Positions 22,093 to 34,353 of a DNA stretch of 64,000 bases are shown one piece after another. The DNA lies in contig OV050032.1 in NCBI GenBank assembly GCA_920105625.2, positions 78,163,879 to 78,227,878 of the forward strand. Reading direction: 5' to 3'. Every line of letters begins with the position of its first letter. The first letter of the stretch is position 1. This DNA is from Clusia tigrina. Its lineage: Eukaryota; Arthropoda; Insecta; Diptera; Clusiidae. The notes beneath the pieces were generated by a model. It was not told where the DNA came from. It saw only the letters and a program-made list of their open reading frames with translations, and did not search any database. A program made the position numbers and the translations under genes.

Positions 22093-24724
22093 AATAAATT
22101 TGGCAATATGGAATGCAAATGGACTGTCGCGCCATGAACTAGAACTAAAGACTTTCCTAATAAATAATTCAATAGATGTCATTTTAATCTTGGAAACACA
22201 TGCTACAGACAAAACATATGTTAAATTCCCTAACTTTGACATCCATTACACAAATCATCCTGACAACAAATCTCACGGTGGAACGGCGATCATTATAAAA
22301 AAAATATGAATTACATTGAACTTGACGCATATAAAAAAGAAAACCTTCAAGCAACCACAATATCACTAAATGACTCGAAAGGACAAATCGTAGTATCTGC
22401 TGTCTATTGTCAACCAAAATATAAAAACACAAAAGAACAATATCTAGACTATTTAAAAAAACTGGGGAATCGCTATTTAGCCGGAGGTTACTATGACGCT
22501 AAAAATGTTTTATGGGGATCAAAGTTGACAAACGCAAAAGGACGCGAGTTACTTAAAGCTATACGATATATTAATGGTCGATTCATTAGCACTGGTGAAC
22601 CAACATACTGGCCAACAGATACAAAAAAACAACCAGATTTAATAGACTTTTGTATCACAAAAAATATTCTTCATAAACAGCTGACTATTAAATCATGTTT
22701 AGAATTCTCTTCAGACCACTCCCCAATCCTAATGACATTACTAGGATCAATAGAGACAAGACTTTTCTCAGGCATCTATAACAATAAAACTGACTGGAAT
22801 AATTTTCGTCTAGCACTGGAAAAACAACTAAAAATAGATATACGATTAAAAACAAAAATGAAATCGATTCCGCAATCGCATACTTCAATGATAGCGTCAT
22901 CGAAGCAATCACAGCTTCAACACCGAAGCTAACGTTAGCAAATACGGACACTACACCAGCGTTCATCAAGGGAAAAATTAAATTGAAAAGGAAGCTCCGG
23001 AAAACATGGCAAATCACTAGGAATCCGGAAGATAAACGCAGCCTAAACAAGGCAACAAATGAATTAAAAATTTTACTTCAGAAAAACAGAGAAAAGGAAC
23101 TAGAAAAACATATGCTGAACTTGGGAACGACCACATCAACAAATTACTCTCTTTGGAAGGCTACGAAAAAACTCACTGGTGCAATAATACACAAACCTCC
23201 TATCAAAACACAAACCGGTACATGGGCGAAAACAAGTAAAGACAAGCCAGCACACTGGCCAAACATTTCCTTGAAATATTTACAAGCGAAATGGACAATC
23301 AAAACACTCATCTTGACAATGTAATAAATATCCCGCAATCCAAAACAAAAAAGACGTCAGTGGCAGAAATCAAAAACAAAATTAAAAAATTAAAAGACAA
23401 AAAGGCGCCAGGATATGATCTGATAAGCGGGAAAATGCTAAAAGAAATGCCTGATATAGCTATACTCGTAATATATATCCGAAGTATATTTAACTGCATG
23501 CTAGAAACTAAGTATTTCTCTCGCTTATGGAAAGTTGCACAGATAACAGCCATCAGCAAGCCAGGAAAAGATGCCACCAAAACAACTTCTTATCGACCTA
23601 TCAGTCTATTGCCAATACTATCGAAAGTATTTGAAAGGATACTACAGGACAGATTAGAGCCAATCTTAACAACAAAAAATTTAATACCCAGCCATCAGTA
23701 TGGATTTAGAAGACAGCACTCAACTGTGCAACAGGTCCACAGGGTTGTAAACAAAATCCTCGAAAGTATAGACAACAAAAAATACTGTGTAGCTGTATAC
23801 TTGGACATTGCAAAAGCATTTGACAAGGTGTGTCACAAAGGACTTCTATATAAACTTAAGCGAATATTTCCACAAAATTATTATGACATTTTAAAGAGCT
23901 ATATAAGCGAACGACAACTCTACATAAAATATGACGAGGATTGCTCAGACATCCTACCAATGACAGCTGGAGTACCACAAGGCAGCGTATTAGGACCTCT
24001 ACTATACTTAATATTCACAGCAGATATACCAATTCCAACGAAAAGCAATGCGATGATAGCTACATTCGCAGACGACACAGTTTTAATGGCATCACACAAT
24101 GACGAAAAAAAGGCAACAAATGCAATCCAACATATATTAGACAATGTAGTAGCATGGTGTGACTTATGGGGAATAGAGATAAATAAAGACAAAACTGTGC
24201 AAGTGTGCAAACAAATAAAAACTCACTCTGCTGCAAAATATCTTGGAATAACCATAGACGAAAAATTGACTTGGAAGCAGCACATCATTAACAAGCGAAA
24301 CGATGCAAAAAATAAGTACCGACAGTTAAGCTGGCTACTTGGACGAGCATCTAGACTATCTCTCTACAACAAACTAATAATATACAAGACAATAATAGCG
24401 CCTATCTGGAAATATGTTATCGAGATATGGGGCACAGCTAGCATATCAAACTTAAATTTAATACAACGAATGCAGTCAAGAATACTACGAACAATTACAA
24501 ATGCTGAATGGTATATCCCGAACGAGGTTATACACCGTGACCTGCACATTGAAACCATCAAGGACACAATCACAAAATGCAGCACCAAACATATACACCG
24601 ACTGAGAGGCCATCAAAACCTGGAACTGCGTAGTGCAGCAGACACGGAGGGTGCAACTCCAAGAAGATTGAAGCGAATTACCCCTGCAGAACTTACAGGA
24701 AGGTTTAAAAAAATAAATACATAA
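22076..24724 (+). pseudogene. Jockey-1 copy C ORF2 (endonuclease and reverse transcriptase)
   Basis: This has the same frame breaks as copy B: the ATGA after eight A's at 22306, a one-base loss near 22857, and a shift near 23245. The RT is open from 23291 to 24724, with GVPQGSVLGPLLY and FADDTVLMA. The endonuclease motif reads GGYYDAKN, so it shares the Asp-to-Tyr change with B and adds Asn-to-Asp. Another private change is WKYVIEIWG where A and B have WKYGIEIWG. Confidence 0.9.
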
Positions 24725-24919
24725 CAATAACAAAATAAATAATTAATTATAAACACAAATAAAATGATGGATAAATAGAGAAAACAGATAAATAAAAGAA
24801 GTTCTTTTGGCATTGGCAAAAAGAGCATATTCAATCCAAACCTGCACAAAATATTACTTAATATTATTGTTATAGATTGTAATATATAGAGGAAGAAATA
24901 AAAAAAAAAAAAAAAAAAA

Positions 24920-25740
24920 ATGTATTATGCCACGAGACTCAAAAAAAACCTCAAAATCTGTATTCACGTATTCCAACCCGTTGTCTGAACGAAACCGCTT
25001 GATTTTCTTTCCCGTTTGATTTTTGACCTGATTAATGAACTTTTTGTATGAATTAAATGCATCCGATTTCTTTGCAATAAAATCTATATGCATGTATCGA
25101 GAATAGTCATCTATAAATGTTATAAATCGTCGCTGTGAATCAAATTTAAAATGCCCGCACTCTGTACTTCTGAATAGCTTTTAAACGGCTTTCGATGTAT
25201 TTTCTCGATTGCACACATTTCACATTTAAAACTGTCTGGCACACTCTTGACATTAACCGTCAGGCCAAGTACCATATTTTTCCAAGACATTTGTATTATA
25301 GAATTATAATTGAGATGACCGAATGTTTGATGCCAACGCTCTATTTCACTAGACTTAGCTGTCATTGCATACTCGAATTTTTTAAAGTTTACGTTAAACA
25401 GGCCGTTTTCCAAACTCGCGACACACACTAGTTGGTTATCTTTAGTTTTAACTTCTGCCCTGTCTTTGAAAAAATTTACCTCATTTTCATTTTCAATTAT
25501 TTTACTAACCGATAAGATGTTTGTATACAAACTTGGTACATACAAAAGGTTACTTAACAAAATTTTCATATTTTTATATTTAACATTAATCGTGCCAATA
25601 CCTTCTGCCTTTACCGTTTCACTTGATGCTAAAACAATAATTTTTTCATATAGTTTAAGCGCAGAAAAGCTATTTTTTTCAATACACTTGTGTGATGAAG
25701 CGCCACTGTCTAATATCCAGTCGGATTAGTCACGCAGCTG
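24920..25740 (-). pseudogene. Copia-1 unit 3 protease and integrase N-terminal half
   Basis: The integrase core fragment (25093-24920, FRSDNGLEYVN) and the pre-integrase segment (ERWHQTFGHLNY, CEMCAIEKIHRKPF) are present with the same ~46-bp deletion as unit 2. A private ~11-bp deletion near 25720 removes sequence just before the DSGAS protease motif and breaks the frame there. The LINE cuts the integrase between its second Asp and its Glu, as in the other units. Confidence 0.86.
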
Positions 25741-25772
25741 AGGGCCATCGTTGTTTATTTCCTATGCGTTCC

Positions 25773-26516
25773 GCACTGAGAACGTGTGTGCCCCCTTTTT
25801 CCACACTCGTAACACTTTACATTGCTATTTTGTTTTCCGCTATTCTGCGCACTTCGATTGCGCTACTGTTGTTGTTGTTGTTGTTGTTGTGAATAATTGG
25901 TTGTTATTCGATTTTATTCGTTATTTCGGTGATTAAATGGAAAAACCTTTTCGCCACTGATGTCGACCTTGTGACCTCTACGATGTTCTTCTTCCAATAA
26001 TTTTGCCTTTAAAGATTCTAGTGACGGCAAATTGTCTCTACTTTCTATTGCAACTACAAAGTTTTCCATAGCTGGCGGCAAACTGCATAATAGTAATATT
26101 GTTATTAAATCATTTTCAATTTTTACACCAATTTCAGCCAGACTTTCGACCAACGAACAAAACTCATTAATTTGAGGTGCAAATTTTTCACTGCTGGAAA
26201 ACTCAAATTTGACCAAGATTTTAAAGAGGTTTACCTTTCTTGCGGGTCCACTTGCATTATATAGGCTTTCAAGTGTAGCCCACGCTGCCTTTGCCGTTAA
26301 GCATCCTTTAATATTTAGCAATTCAGATGTTTTTACACAGAGAGGCATGGTTGCCTGCGCTTTCTGGTCACAAATTTTCCAGGCCTCCTTCACTTCATTC
26401 GGAACATCTTCCGGAATTACTTTCCATAAGTCCAGCGTTATTAGCAAACTCTTCATCTGGAGTGACCATGATGAATAATTATCATCACTTAATTTGTCGA
26501 TTGACGCTAAATTCAT
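25773..26516 (-). pseudogene. Copia-1 unit 3 gag with CCHC knuckle
   Basis: The 200-codon frame from 26516 ends at the same TAA (25914), and is followed by seven CAA codons, TAG and the CYECGRRGHTR knuckle (25814-25773; a T-run change alters the bases near 25797). Unlike units 1 and 2, which are identical, this copy has several substitutions (for example LSDDNYSSWSLQ and VIPEDVPNEVKEAW), so it is the oldest-diverged gag of the array. It still carries both in-frame stops. Confidence 0.86.
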
Positions 26517-26582
26517 ATTAATTTTTGTTTTTTTTTTATTTTATTCAATCCGCCCAAAAAAAAAAAAACAAACTACTACCTT

Positions 26583-26746
26583 TGTTAGCGAAATTAAAAG
26601 AATACGTCCGTTCAATTCAATAGCTTTAATGCAAGTAATAGAAAAGAAGAGTACATTCGTTGCTTAGTCTAAATATAAGCATAATATCGTAATATACCTT
26701 ATATTAATGCAAAGTAGGTAGGGTTGCATTTGTTAGTATTCTGACA
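26583..26746 (-). repeat. Copia-1 LTR 3 (outer 5' LTR of the array)
   Basis: 164 bp, TGTTAG...CTGACA, with one base missing in ACATTCGTTGC compared with LTR 1 and LTR 2, and a few substitutions. Unrelated DNA begins at 26747, which fixes the LTR end. The first five flanking bases are TCTAT; a matching target duplication cannot be checked because the left end of the array is lost. Confidence 0.87.
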
Positions 26747-27338
<592 letters not shown>

Positions 27339-27400
27339 GGCATAGGCGTCGGAACACCGCGAAAAGGTTTTCCATAAACAGGTTCAGAAATTATCTTTAA

Positions 27401-28440
27401 ATGAGCAATAGTGAATCCATAATAAAAACGCTAACGCAAAAATTAAAGAAAATCTCTATAAGAACCATGCAGTTAAATGAGACACGTGAGTTTTTATTAC
27501 AATGTGTAAGTTAAACCCTTTAAATGAAGAAAAGAAAGATTAACATTTTATATCACAAGTGTAGAAACGATTATCACCGAAATTTCTACACTCCCAATGA
27601 ACCACCTGTGAAACCACTATATTCAACTACATCATGAGGACGATTACGGAAAACCCCTGGTACCTTAATAATGAGGATGGAATATATTAGAATTAAAGGT
27701 AATATAAGAACACTTTATAATGAAGTCAATGCTGCATTATGCCTTATAATCGATACCATTATATTTAATATCATAAGTCATGTTGGGAAAGACTTTTTAG
27801 AAAAAGATGCCAATAAAATGGGAGTTAAAATTTTAAAACGCGAAGTGCCTAATCATGTAACTACTGCATTGAACGCTGGATCTATAAGTAAGTTGTCAGA
27901 AGCTCATAAAGTGGTGATGGAAGAGGAACTAAATATTAAAAACCACTAATTTCGAATAATTAAACCAGTATATGTCAAGATGATTTATTAATGATTTTTA
28001 TTGAATTGATAAAAAAAATTGCAAAAAAGTAAAAGAGGTGTGTCCTCGTATCTTGCTATTTCTTAACTGCCCGCTAGTGTACATATTCGTACTTGTCAAA
28101 GTTGCTGCTCGCTCTCATTCTTCGACCATAGGTTTGTATTTAGATTGTGCCTTACACAATTAACTACAACCAAAGACGTCTCAATGACCCAAGGCCTCAC
28201 GCGATACCATTTCGAAACTACGAAACTAGTTTTAGGAATCAAAGTACTAACCTTACTAACACTCGTCCTAATCAATACCAACAAGAAGATGTGTACCAAT
28301 CACCAAACCCATTCGCCGACAACCTGCCGATAAAAAGTCAAAGGGGACACGACTTCAATCAATCCAGAATACTACGCTATGGTACTCCCGTACCAATGAC
28401 TGTTGACGACGTACATTTTCATGCGACAGTCTCGGAAGAC
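27401..28440 (+). pseudogene. Gypsy-2 gag remnant
   Basis: Three short open pieces lie downstream of the LTR. The first (27401-27514) starts with ATG and encodes 37 residues. The second (27671-27949) ends in NAGSISKLSEAHKVVMEEE, which resembles the end of gypsy-group capsid domains. The third (28147 to about 28440) is Asn/Gln-rich and ends VPMTVDDVHFHATVSED, resembling Gag C-termini of this group. Frames are broken between the pieces, and 27960-28140 has no recognisable coding content. The assignment rests on position and weak motif likeness only. The gene is cut at its 3' end by the tail of Jockey-2. Confidence 0.5.
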
Positions 28441-28687
28441 TTAATTTTAATTTTATTTTATTTGTTTTGTTTTATTTCCCTTTATTTCATACATCTGTCA
28501 CCATTATATTGACACCTAGTACATGATTTGACAATTTGTTTGGAAATTAATATTAAAAACACATTTTGGCCAGTGCCAAGAAGTGATACAACAAAAATTA
28601 TTTACATTAATTATAATAGTTCACTATAATTATATTATAACAATTTATGATCAAAATTATGTTTATGATAATTATTTACATTTACAT

Positions 28688-30345
28688 TTATAATACTATG
28701 ACTAATATGTGTAGTCTGTTTCCTAGTTCATTAGGTCGTTTGGTCGCGTTCTCTTTAAACGGCGCATGGTGGTTTCTTCTAGATGTAGCAACTCGTTTAT
28801 TTCTTCGGTATTGCCCATGCAGTGTATCGTAGTGTTTTGTGGATATCTTTTTTATTTCTTCGTCAATTCTTGTCATATTTAGTTTGCGGTGTATATCTTC
28901 ATTTGTTGTGTACCAACCAGACTTTATGATAACTCTTAATATTCTAGATTGCTGGCTTTGAATTTTTTATATGTGTGACCGCTGTGCCGTTCTCCATACT
29001 TGGAGTAGTTGCCTAAATTTTTCTTTTATTTGTTTCGTTTTTTGTTTGATGTGGTAGTGCCAATTTAGCTTTGAGTCCATGTGTACGAGTATACCAAGGT
29101 ATTTAGTTGTAGACCCCATTTTTATATATTTATTGTTTATTTTAATAGGTATTGGGTTAAATTTTGTTTTAGTTCTAAAAATTATTTGTACAGTCTTATC
29201 TTCATTAATTTTCAAGCACCATTTATCAAACCATTCCTTAACATTCTCTGTGTATATCTGCAGATTTGCAGTCGCAACATTTACATTTTTGTGAGATGCT
29301 AAGAGGATTGTGTCGTCAGCAAAGGTAGCAATTGTGGTATTCAGTTCTTTTGGAAGTGGTTTATCTGAGGTAAATATGACATATAGCAGTGGTCCTAAAA
29401 CACTCCATTGAGGAACTCCAGCTGTTGTAAGATGAATAGACGAACACTCTTCATTATATTTGACGTAAAAGTAACGATCACTAAGATAACTTTCAACAAT
29501 CAAATAGTAGTCGTCTTCAGTTTATGCAGCAGTCCTTTATGCCACACTTTGTCAAATTCTTTTGCAACGTCTATGAATACAGCAACGCCGTACCGCCTAT
29601 ATTCTCTGTCTGTTTCAATTTTGTTTGTTATACGGTGTATCTGTTGAATTGTTGAATGTCGTTTTCTGAAGCCGAATTGATGATTTGGTATAATGTTTTT
29701 ATTGTCAAGGATTTGGCTAAGTCTATGTAATAGTTTTTCAGCAACTTTAGAGATTATGGGAAGTAGGCTAATTGGTCTATACGACGAAGCAGTTGTAGCA
29801 TCTTTTCCCTGCTTCGGTAGTGCAATAATATCAGCAACTTTCCATACTTTGGGAAAAAATTGTAGTCGGAACATTGAGTTGAAAACATTCCTTAAGTAGT
29901 TATAACCTATAGTTGGTAGCTCAGCCTCCTGTCAACATATCGTATCCTGGTGCCTTTTTGTGGTTTATTCGTTTTTATTGCAATTAATTATTTCTGTTGT
30001 GTTTTTTTTCTTTATTTTGGCTGTAATGTCTATATTTAATTTATTGCGTGTTTCAATATATTTATCTTCGTCATTTGATAGGACTTTTTCAAAGTATTTA
30101 GCCAATGCAGTTTCTTCATTGATAGTACCCCATGAGTTGTCATTTTTCCGTAGTGGTGGCTGATACCTTATCTGAGTTTTTAATTTTTTTGTGCATTTCC
30201 ATAATGAGTAGTTCGTATCCTGGGTAGGCGTCAAGTTTTTTAGGTAATTTTCCACTTCTATATTTTGTCTTTTAGTTAATATTTTCTTGAGTTTTTTGCA
30301 GGCTATATTTAAATTGTGTTTAACCTCAGGCGATCAAGTTAGGTA
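28688..30345 (-). pseudogene. Jockey-2 ORF2, reverse transcriptase part
   Basis: Downstream of BEL-1 the minus strand resumes with a segment matching the pre-RT region of Jockey-1 (NYSLWKCTKKL, 30255-29965). The RT follows in shifted frames: YRPISLLPIISKVAEKLL and HQFGFRKRHST (29874-29500), GVPQWSVLGPLLY and FADDTILLA (29503-28967), then the C-terminal tail (28876-28688). The PQG motif reads PQW and several frame breaks are present, so it is inactive. About 300 bp of ORF2 that should precede 30345 is missing, lost together with the left end of BEL-1. Confidence 0.87.
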
Positions 30346-30405
30346 GTCTCAAACAGCGTCCGAAATATTGTCGCCTTTTTTAAGTCAGCAAAATGCGATC
30401 ACCAT

Positions 30406-31530
30406 TTGGCCAACCCTACTCTTCTTCAGCAGCGTATTGGAAAGCTTCCTCCCACCAAGCAATATGAATGGAGTCGGCACGCCTCCAATATAACGCCTTA
30501 TGCCACCGTTCAAGCCTTTGCCGACTGGGTTAGTGAACTCGCAAAGGTAGTGAGCTTGATGCCAGCTATAGCTAGTACAGCTATGCGCCAACATCAACCC
30601 CCGCAGTCGCACCAAGGGGTGCAACAAGGTAACCTTCAGAACCTTCAGACATTATCACGAGGTGCTATTCCACGTCCCGTTTTGCATAGCACTGAACCTC
30701 AAGTGGAACAGCAACAACTCAGTTGTGTGCAATGCAATTTGAGCCACAAACTGAGCGCATGTCGTCAATTTAAGGCGCTTAATACAAATGACAAATGGAC
30801 TTTGGTAAAGCTTCACCGCCTTTGTGTTGCCTGCTTGCAAAGAGGGCATAACGTGCTGAGTTGCCAGGCAAGGCATGCATGTGGTATAAATGGATGCACC
30901 CGTATGCATCACAACTTACTGCACCAGACAACTATGCCGCTAGCAGAGCTGAAAACAGAGGATGTCGAGCATGTGCTTAACTGCCGTCAACACCAGCAGT
31001 CAAGCTTATTTAAGATACTACCCGTTGTGCTGTTTGGTCCACGTGGTAGCATACCTGTATGTGCGATGTTTGATGAAGGTTCTTCGGTCTCACTTCTTGA
31101 AGAGACCATCGCAAATCAACTTGGTCTGAAAGGCCCTACTGCACAGCTGACGCTTCAGTGGTATGGAGAGAAGCAAACCGTAGAGCCATCGAAAAAAGTA
31201 AGCTTGAACGTACGTGCAGAGTGTGGTGGCCAGGAGTACCCACTCAGAAACGTACGCACCGTGAAGCAGCTTAATTTACCAATGCAGACATTCATCAAGC
31301 AACAGCATGGGCACTTCACAGATGTGCCAATCGCCAGCTACAAAGCCGCCAAGCCGGTCCTGCTGCTGGGATTGGATACTAGTTTTTTAGGAATGTCAGA
31401 GAAAACTGTCGCCGCCGGTCCAGATCAACCTATCGCTGCGGCAACTATGTTGGGTTGGGTGGCATATGGGCCACTTCACTCAAGCCCCACGTCAATGTCA
31501 AGGGTGTTGCACGTCAAAGAAGCATCTACT
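30406..31530 (+). pseudogene. BEL-1 Gag C-terminal part and aspartic protease
   Basis: The open frame 30406-31545 begins inside Gag. About residues 105-170 hold a Cys/His-rich region typical of BEL elements (CVQCNLSHKLSACRQF, LCVACLQRGHNVLSC, GCTRMHHNLLH). The protease follows near residue 220 with CAMFDEGSSVSLLEE: the usual DSGS/DTGS active site reads DEGS, so catalysis is doubtful. A GLDTSFLGM stretch and GWVAYGPLHS close the domain. After 31530 an internal deletion joins it, out of frame, to the RT. Gag would form particles and the protease would cut the polyprotein. Confidence 0.83.
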
Positions 31531-31533
31531 TTA

Positions 31534-33300
31534 ACACAACTGTAGCTGCTATTTCTAACGTATCGTTCAACTCAGTATTATTAAAGGGTCCTGAGCATGC
31601 GCTGCCACTTTTGGCCGTCATGCACAAATTTCGACCAGGAGGTATCGCTGTTGCAGGAGATATTCAAGAAATGTTCTCACAAGTCCGCATACGAGCTGAA
31701 GACCAGGACTCACAGCGCTTTCTTTGGAGAGACGGAAATTCAGCCGAGCCAATCCGTGTCTACTCAATGATGTCGATGATCTTCGGAGCGATTTGTTCGC
31801 CGTGTTGTGCAGAATACATAAAAAACGTGAACGCAGCACAGTTTTTGCCTCACATGCCAGGTGGCGCAAAAGCTATCATTGACAACACCTATGTGGATGA
31901 CCTGGTCATAAGTTTTGATGACGTACAGGAGGCCGAGAAGGTAATGTTTGAGGCCCGGAAGATAAACGCTGCCGCAGGATTCACGCTCAGGAATTTCGTA
32001 TCAAACTGCAAGAAGCTGCAGGTCAAACTGAATGGTAGCCAAGTCAAGCAACAAGAAGTTGTCAACACTGAACTGCAGCCAACAACAGAGAAGGTGCTGG
32101 GTATGTTTTGGAACTCTGGAGTCGACAGGTTTGAATTCCACTTTAAGTTCCATAGAATTCCACGCCAGGTGCTGGAGTACAGGAGAACACCGACTAAGAG
32201 AGAGTTGCTGGGAATCGTTATGGCTATTTACGACCCCTTTGGCCTCCTAGCCAACATCACTATTTTCGCCAAGCTACTTCTGCAGTCGCTGTGGAAGCGG
32301 AAAATCCAGTGGGATGAGCAGCTGCCATCAGATTTGGAGAAACAGTGGTTTGCATGGTGGAACGTTTTTCAGGGCGTGAAAAACTTTTCAGTCCCGCGTT
32401 GCTTGTCGTATTTGTTGCCGAATGCCGATGATATACAGCTGCACATATTCGTTGATGCTAGTGAAAGTGCATTTACAGCAGTCGCCTTTTTGCGTGTTTG
32501 CAAAGCACACGAGGTAGAAGTCGCATTCGTTGCTGCCAAAACGAGATGTGCACCTGCAAAGGGTATGACCGTACCACGCCTGGAATTGCAAGCGGCCGTA
32601 CTAGGAAGCCGACTGAAGACTTCGATTGAAGACTGTCATGATTTCAAGATCAACGCTACGACATTTTGGAGCGATTCCAAGACAATTCTGCTTTGGCTTC
32701 GTTCCACAACCCGTAAGTATAAGCAATTCGTTGCCTACCGTATTGCTGAGATACTTGCCACTTCCACGCCGATGCAATGGCGCTGGATACCAACATCGAT
32801 GAACGTCGCCGACGATGCAACTAGAGCCAAGTTGCCACAGTATGTAGAGCAAGACAGCCGTTGGATATTGGGTCCAGATTTCTTGTTCCAAGAAGAAATA
32901 CACTGTCCTCAAGAAGCTGGGATGCTTCACTCAGAGCACTGTGTATCTGAAGAAGCTGTTAATCAGGTGTTACACATAATAAACACAGACAATATTCTTG
33001 ATAGTTTGATCAAGTTTTCATCCTACATGAAGAAGTTGAGGGTGACAGCATGGATATTTCGGTTCATTCGCAAGCCAAATCTAGATCCCGTCACTTTGGA
33101 GAGCTCACAGCAGCTGAAGTTTGTGATGCTGAAAAATTTGTATGCTGTCGCATACAAGAGGAGTCATTTGCAGATGAAATGTCAGCTCTACGCGCAAGTA
33201 AAGGAATTCCAAAGACCAGTGCCATATTTAAGCTCACGCCGATGCTGTATCCTGAGTCAACGGAAGAATCGACGCCGCTAATTACATCCCTGAATCAGCC
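31534..33300 (+). pseudogene. BEL-1 reverse transcriptase-RNase H
   Basis: The long open frame to 33281 enters the RT at SNVSFNSVLLKGPEHA, so the segment with the first conserved RT block is deleted. It then runs through FRPGGIAVAGDIQEMFSQV, the catalytic NTYVDDLVISF (intact YVDD) and YDPFGLLANITIFAKLLLQ. The RNase H-like domain follows, with HIFVDASESAFTAVAF, PRLELQAAVLGSRLK, FWSDSKTILLWL and VADDATR. It is one of the longest open frames of the window (about 580 codons), the least decayed pol segment here, but headless. Confidence 0.9.
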
Positions 33301-33333
33301 CGACGCCCGATAATATTACCCCAGAAACATCGC

Positions 33334-34320
33334 GTGTCGCAGCTGATAATGAAGCATTACCACCAAAAGAGACATCGCCAGAACGACTGCCTAACAATAA
33401 ATGAAATGCGGCAAAAGTTCTGGGTACCTCATGCTCGCACATTATTAAAAAGGATCAAGAGGGATTGTGTCATTTGTATTACCGCTCGAGCCAAGCCATC
33501 TGTGCCACTTATGGGACAGTTACCCACAGACCGCCTAACACCGTACGTGCGACCTTTTACCTACTCAGGGGTGGACTACTGTTGAAACGTTGGGTGGCAT
33601 TATTCACTTGCCTCACTACTCGAGCCCTACATTTGGAGGTGGCAGATGCCGATCAGAATTCGTAGCGACAATGGCACCAACTTTATAGGTGCGCAAAAGA
33701 AGTTTCGCCAGGAGAACCGCTTATTTGACGTAGATCGGGTTCAACGGGTAATGTCAAAGGAAAACATAGAGTGGATTTTTAATTGCCCAGCCAATCCTAG
33801 CGCTGGAGGTTGTTGGGAGCGGCTTGTCCAATGCGTGAAACGCCTGCTACAGAGAACCCTGAAAGATGAGGCACCACGCTTGGAGACCTTCCGCATCGCA
33901 CTGATTGAGGCGGAAAATATAATAATCAGCCGTCCACTTACAGAACTTCCTATAACAAATGAAGAAGAGGAACCACTTACTCCGAACCACTTCTTGAGTG
34001 GCTGCCTCAATTCCATTCAAACACCTGGACCGGAAGATGAGAAAATCTGTCTGTGCAAACAATGGAGAACTGCGCAAAACCTGAAGGATCGTCTGTGGAA
34101 AAGGTGGATTGTGGAGTACTTGCCACAACTTTTGCACCGACAAAAATGGAGGAGTACAGCCTCACCACTAAGAGTAGACCAACTGGTTGTTGTATGCGAT
34201 CCTGTCTTACCAAGAAGCCAATGGGTCAAAGGGTGAATAATTGAAGTCTTCACTGCCAAGGACGGCCAAGTCCGGAGTACCGCGTTCGACCTGCATCTAA
34301 GCTAGCCGCTTTAAGTTTCG
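33334..34320 (+). pseudogene. BEL-1 integrase
   Basis: The N-terminal zinc-binding region (HYHQKRHRQ, CVICITARAKP) and the first core Asp (YSGVDYC) are in 33334-33585. Two small deletions and frame shifts follow: LFTCLTTRALHLEVADA is read at 33590-33650, and the second Asp, IRSDNGTNFIGA, at 33646. The catalytic Glu is in GGCWERLVQCVKR. The BEL-type C-terminal domain follows (LTPNHFLSG, RLWKRWIVEYLP). A TGA at 34234 interrupts the end of the frame. The enzyme would insert cDNA; this copy is split in three frames. Confidence 0.87.
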
Positions 34321-34353
34321 TGGATCCCAGTATGAATCTACCGGGAGGTGGGA

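Larger units (their letters stand above)
19071..24919 (+). mobile_element. Jockey-1 copy C (LINE inserted in copia integrase)
   Basis: This copy is 5.85 kb with the same target duplication (19059-19070 and 24920-24931). It is nearly identical to copy B over its whole length, including the 5' region repeats (34-bp copies near 19728-19829, 35-bp copies 20362-20536, 76-bp copies 20548-20714) and the promoter box at 19109-19116. It shares the central ORF1 deletion and the ~50-bp ORF2 deletion with B. Its A-tail is a pure 21-bp A run, whereas B and A have T interruptions. Confidence 0.92.
1842..26746. repeat. Tandem array of a ~10-kb copia-plus-Jockey composite unit
   Basis: The same block occurs three times head to tail: copia integrase N-terminal part, protease, gag, LTR, RNase H, RT, integrase C-terminal part, then a LINE. 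The copia gag frames start at 6439, 16483 and 26516. From about 5.7 kb to 25.7 kb the spacing is exactly 10,044 bp over most of the unit. Adjacent units share one LTR, with the gag side left of it and the polypurine side right of it. The left unit is cut inside its LINE at ~1842; the right unit ends cleanly at an LTR terminus at 26746. Confidence 0.92.
16552..26746 (-). mobile_element. Copia-1 unit 3, complete, with nested Jockey-1 copy C
   Basis: This unit has the same architecture as unit 2: LTR 3 (26746-26583), gag, protease, integrase N-part, LINE copy C (24919-19071), integrase C-part, RT, RNase H, LTR 2. Its right end is the true outer 5' end of the array, because LTR 3 is followed by unrelated AT-rich DNA (TCTATAATTACAT). 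The gag and protease start are more diverged than in units 1 and 2, whereas the RT, LINE and integrase parts are almost identical to unit 2. Confidence 0.9.
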
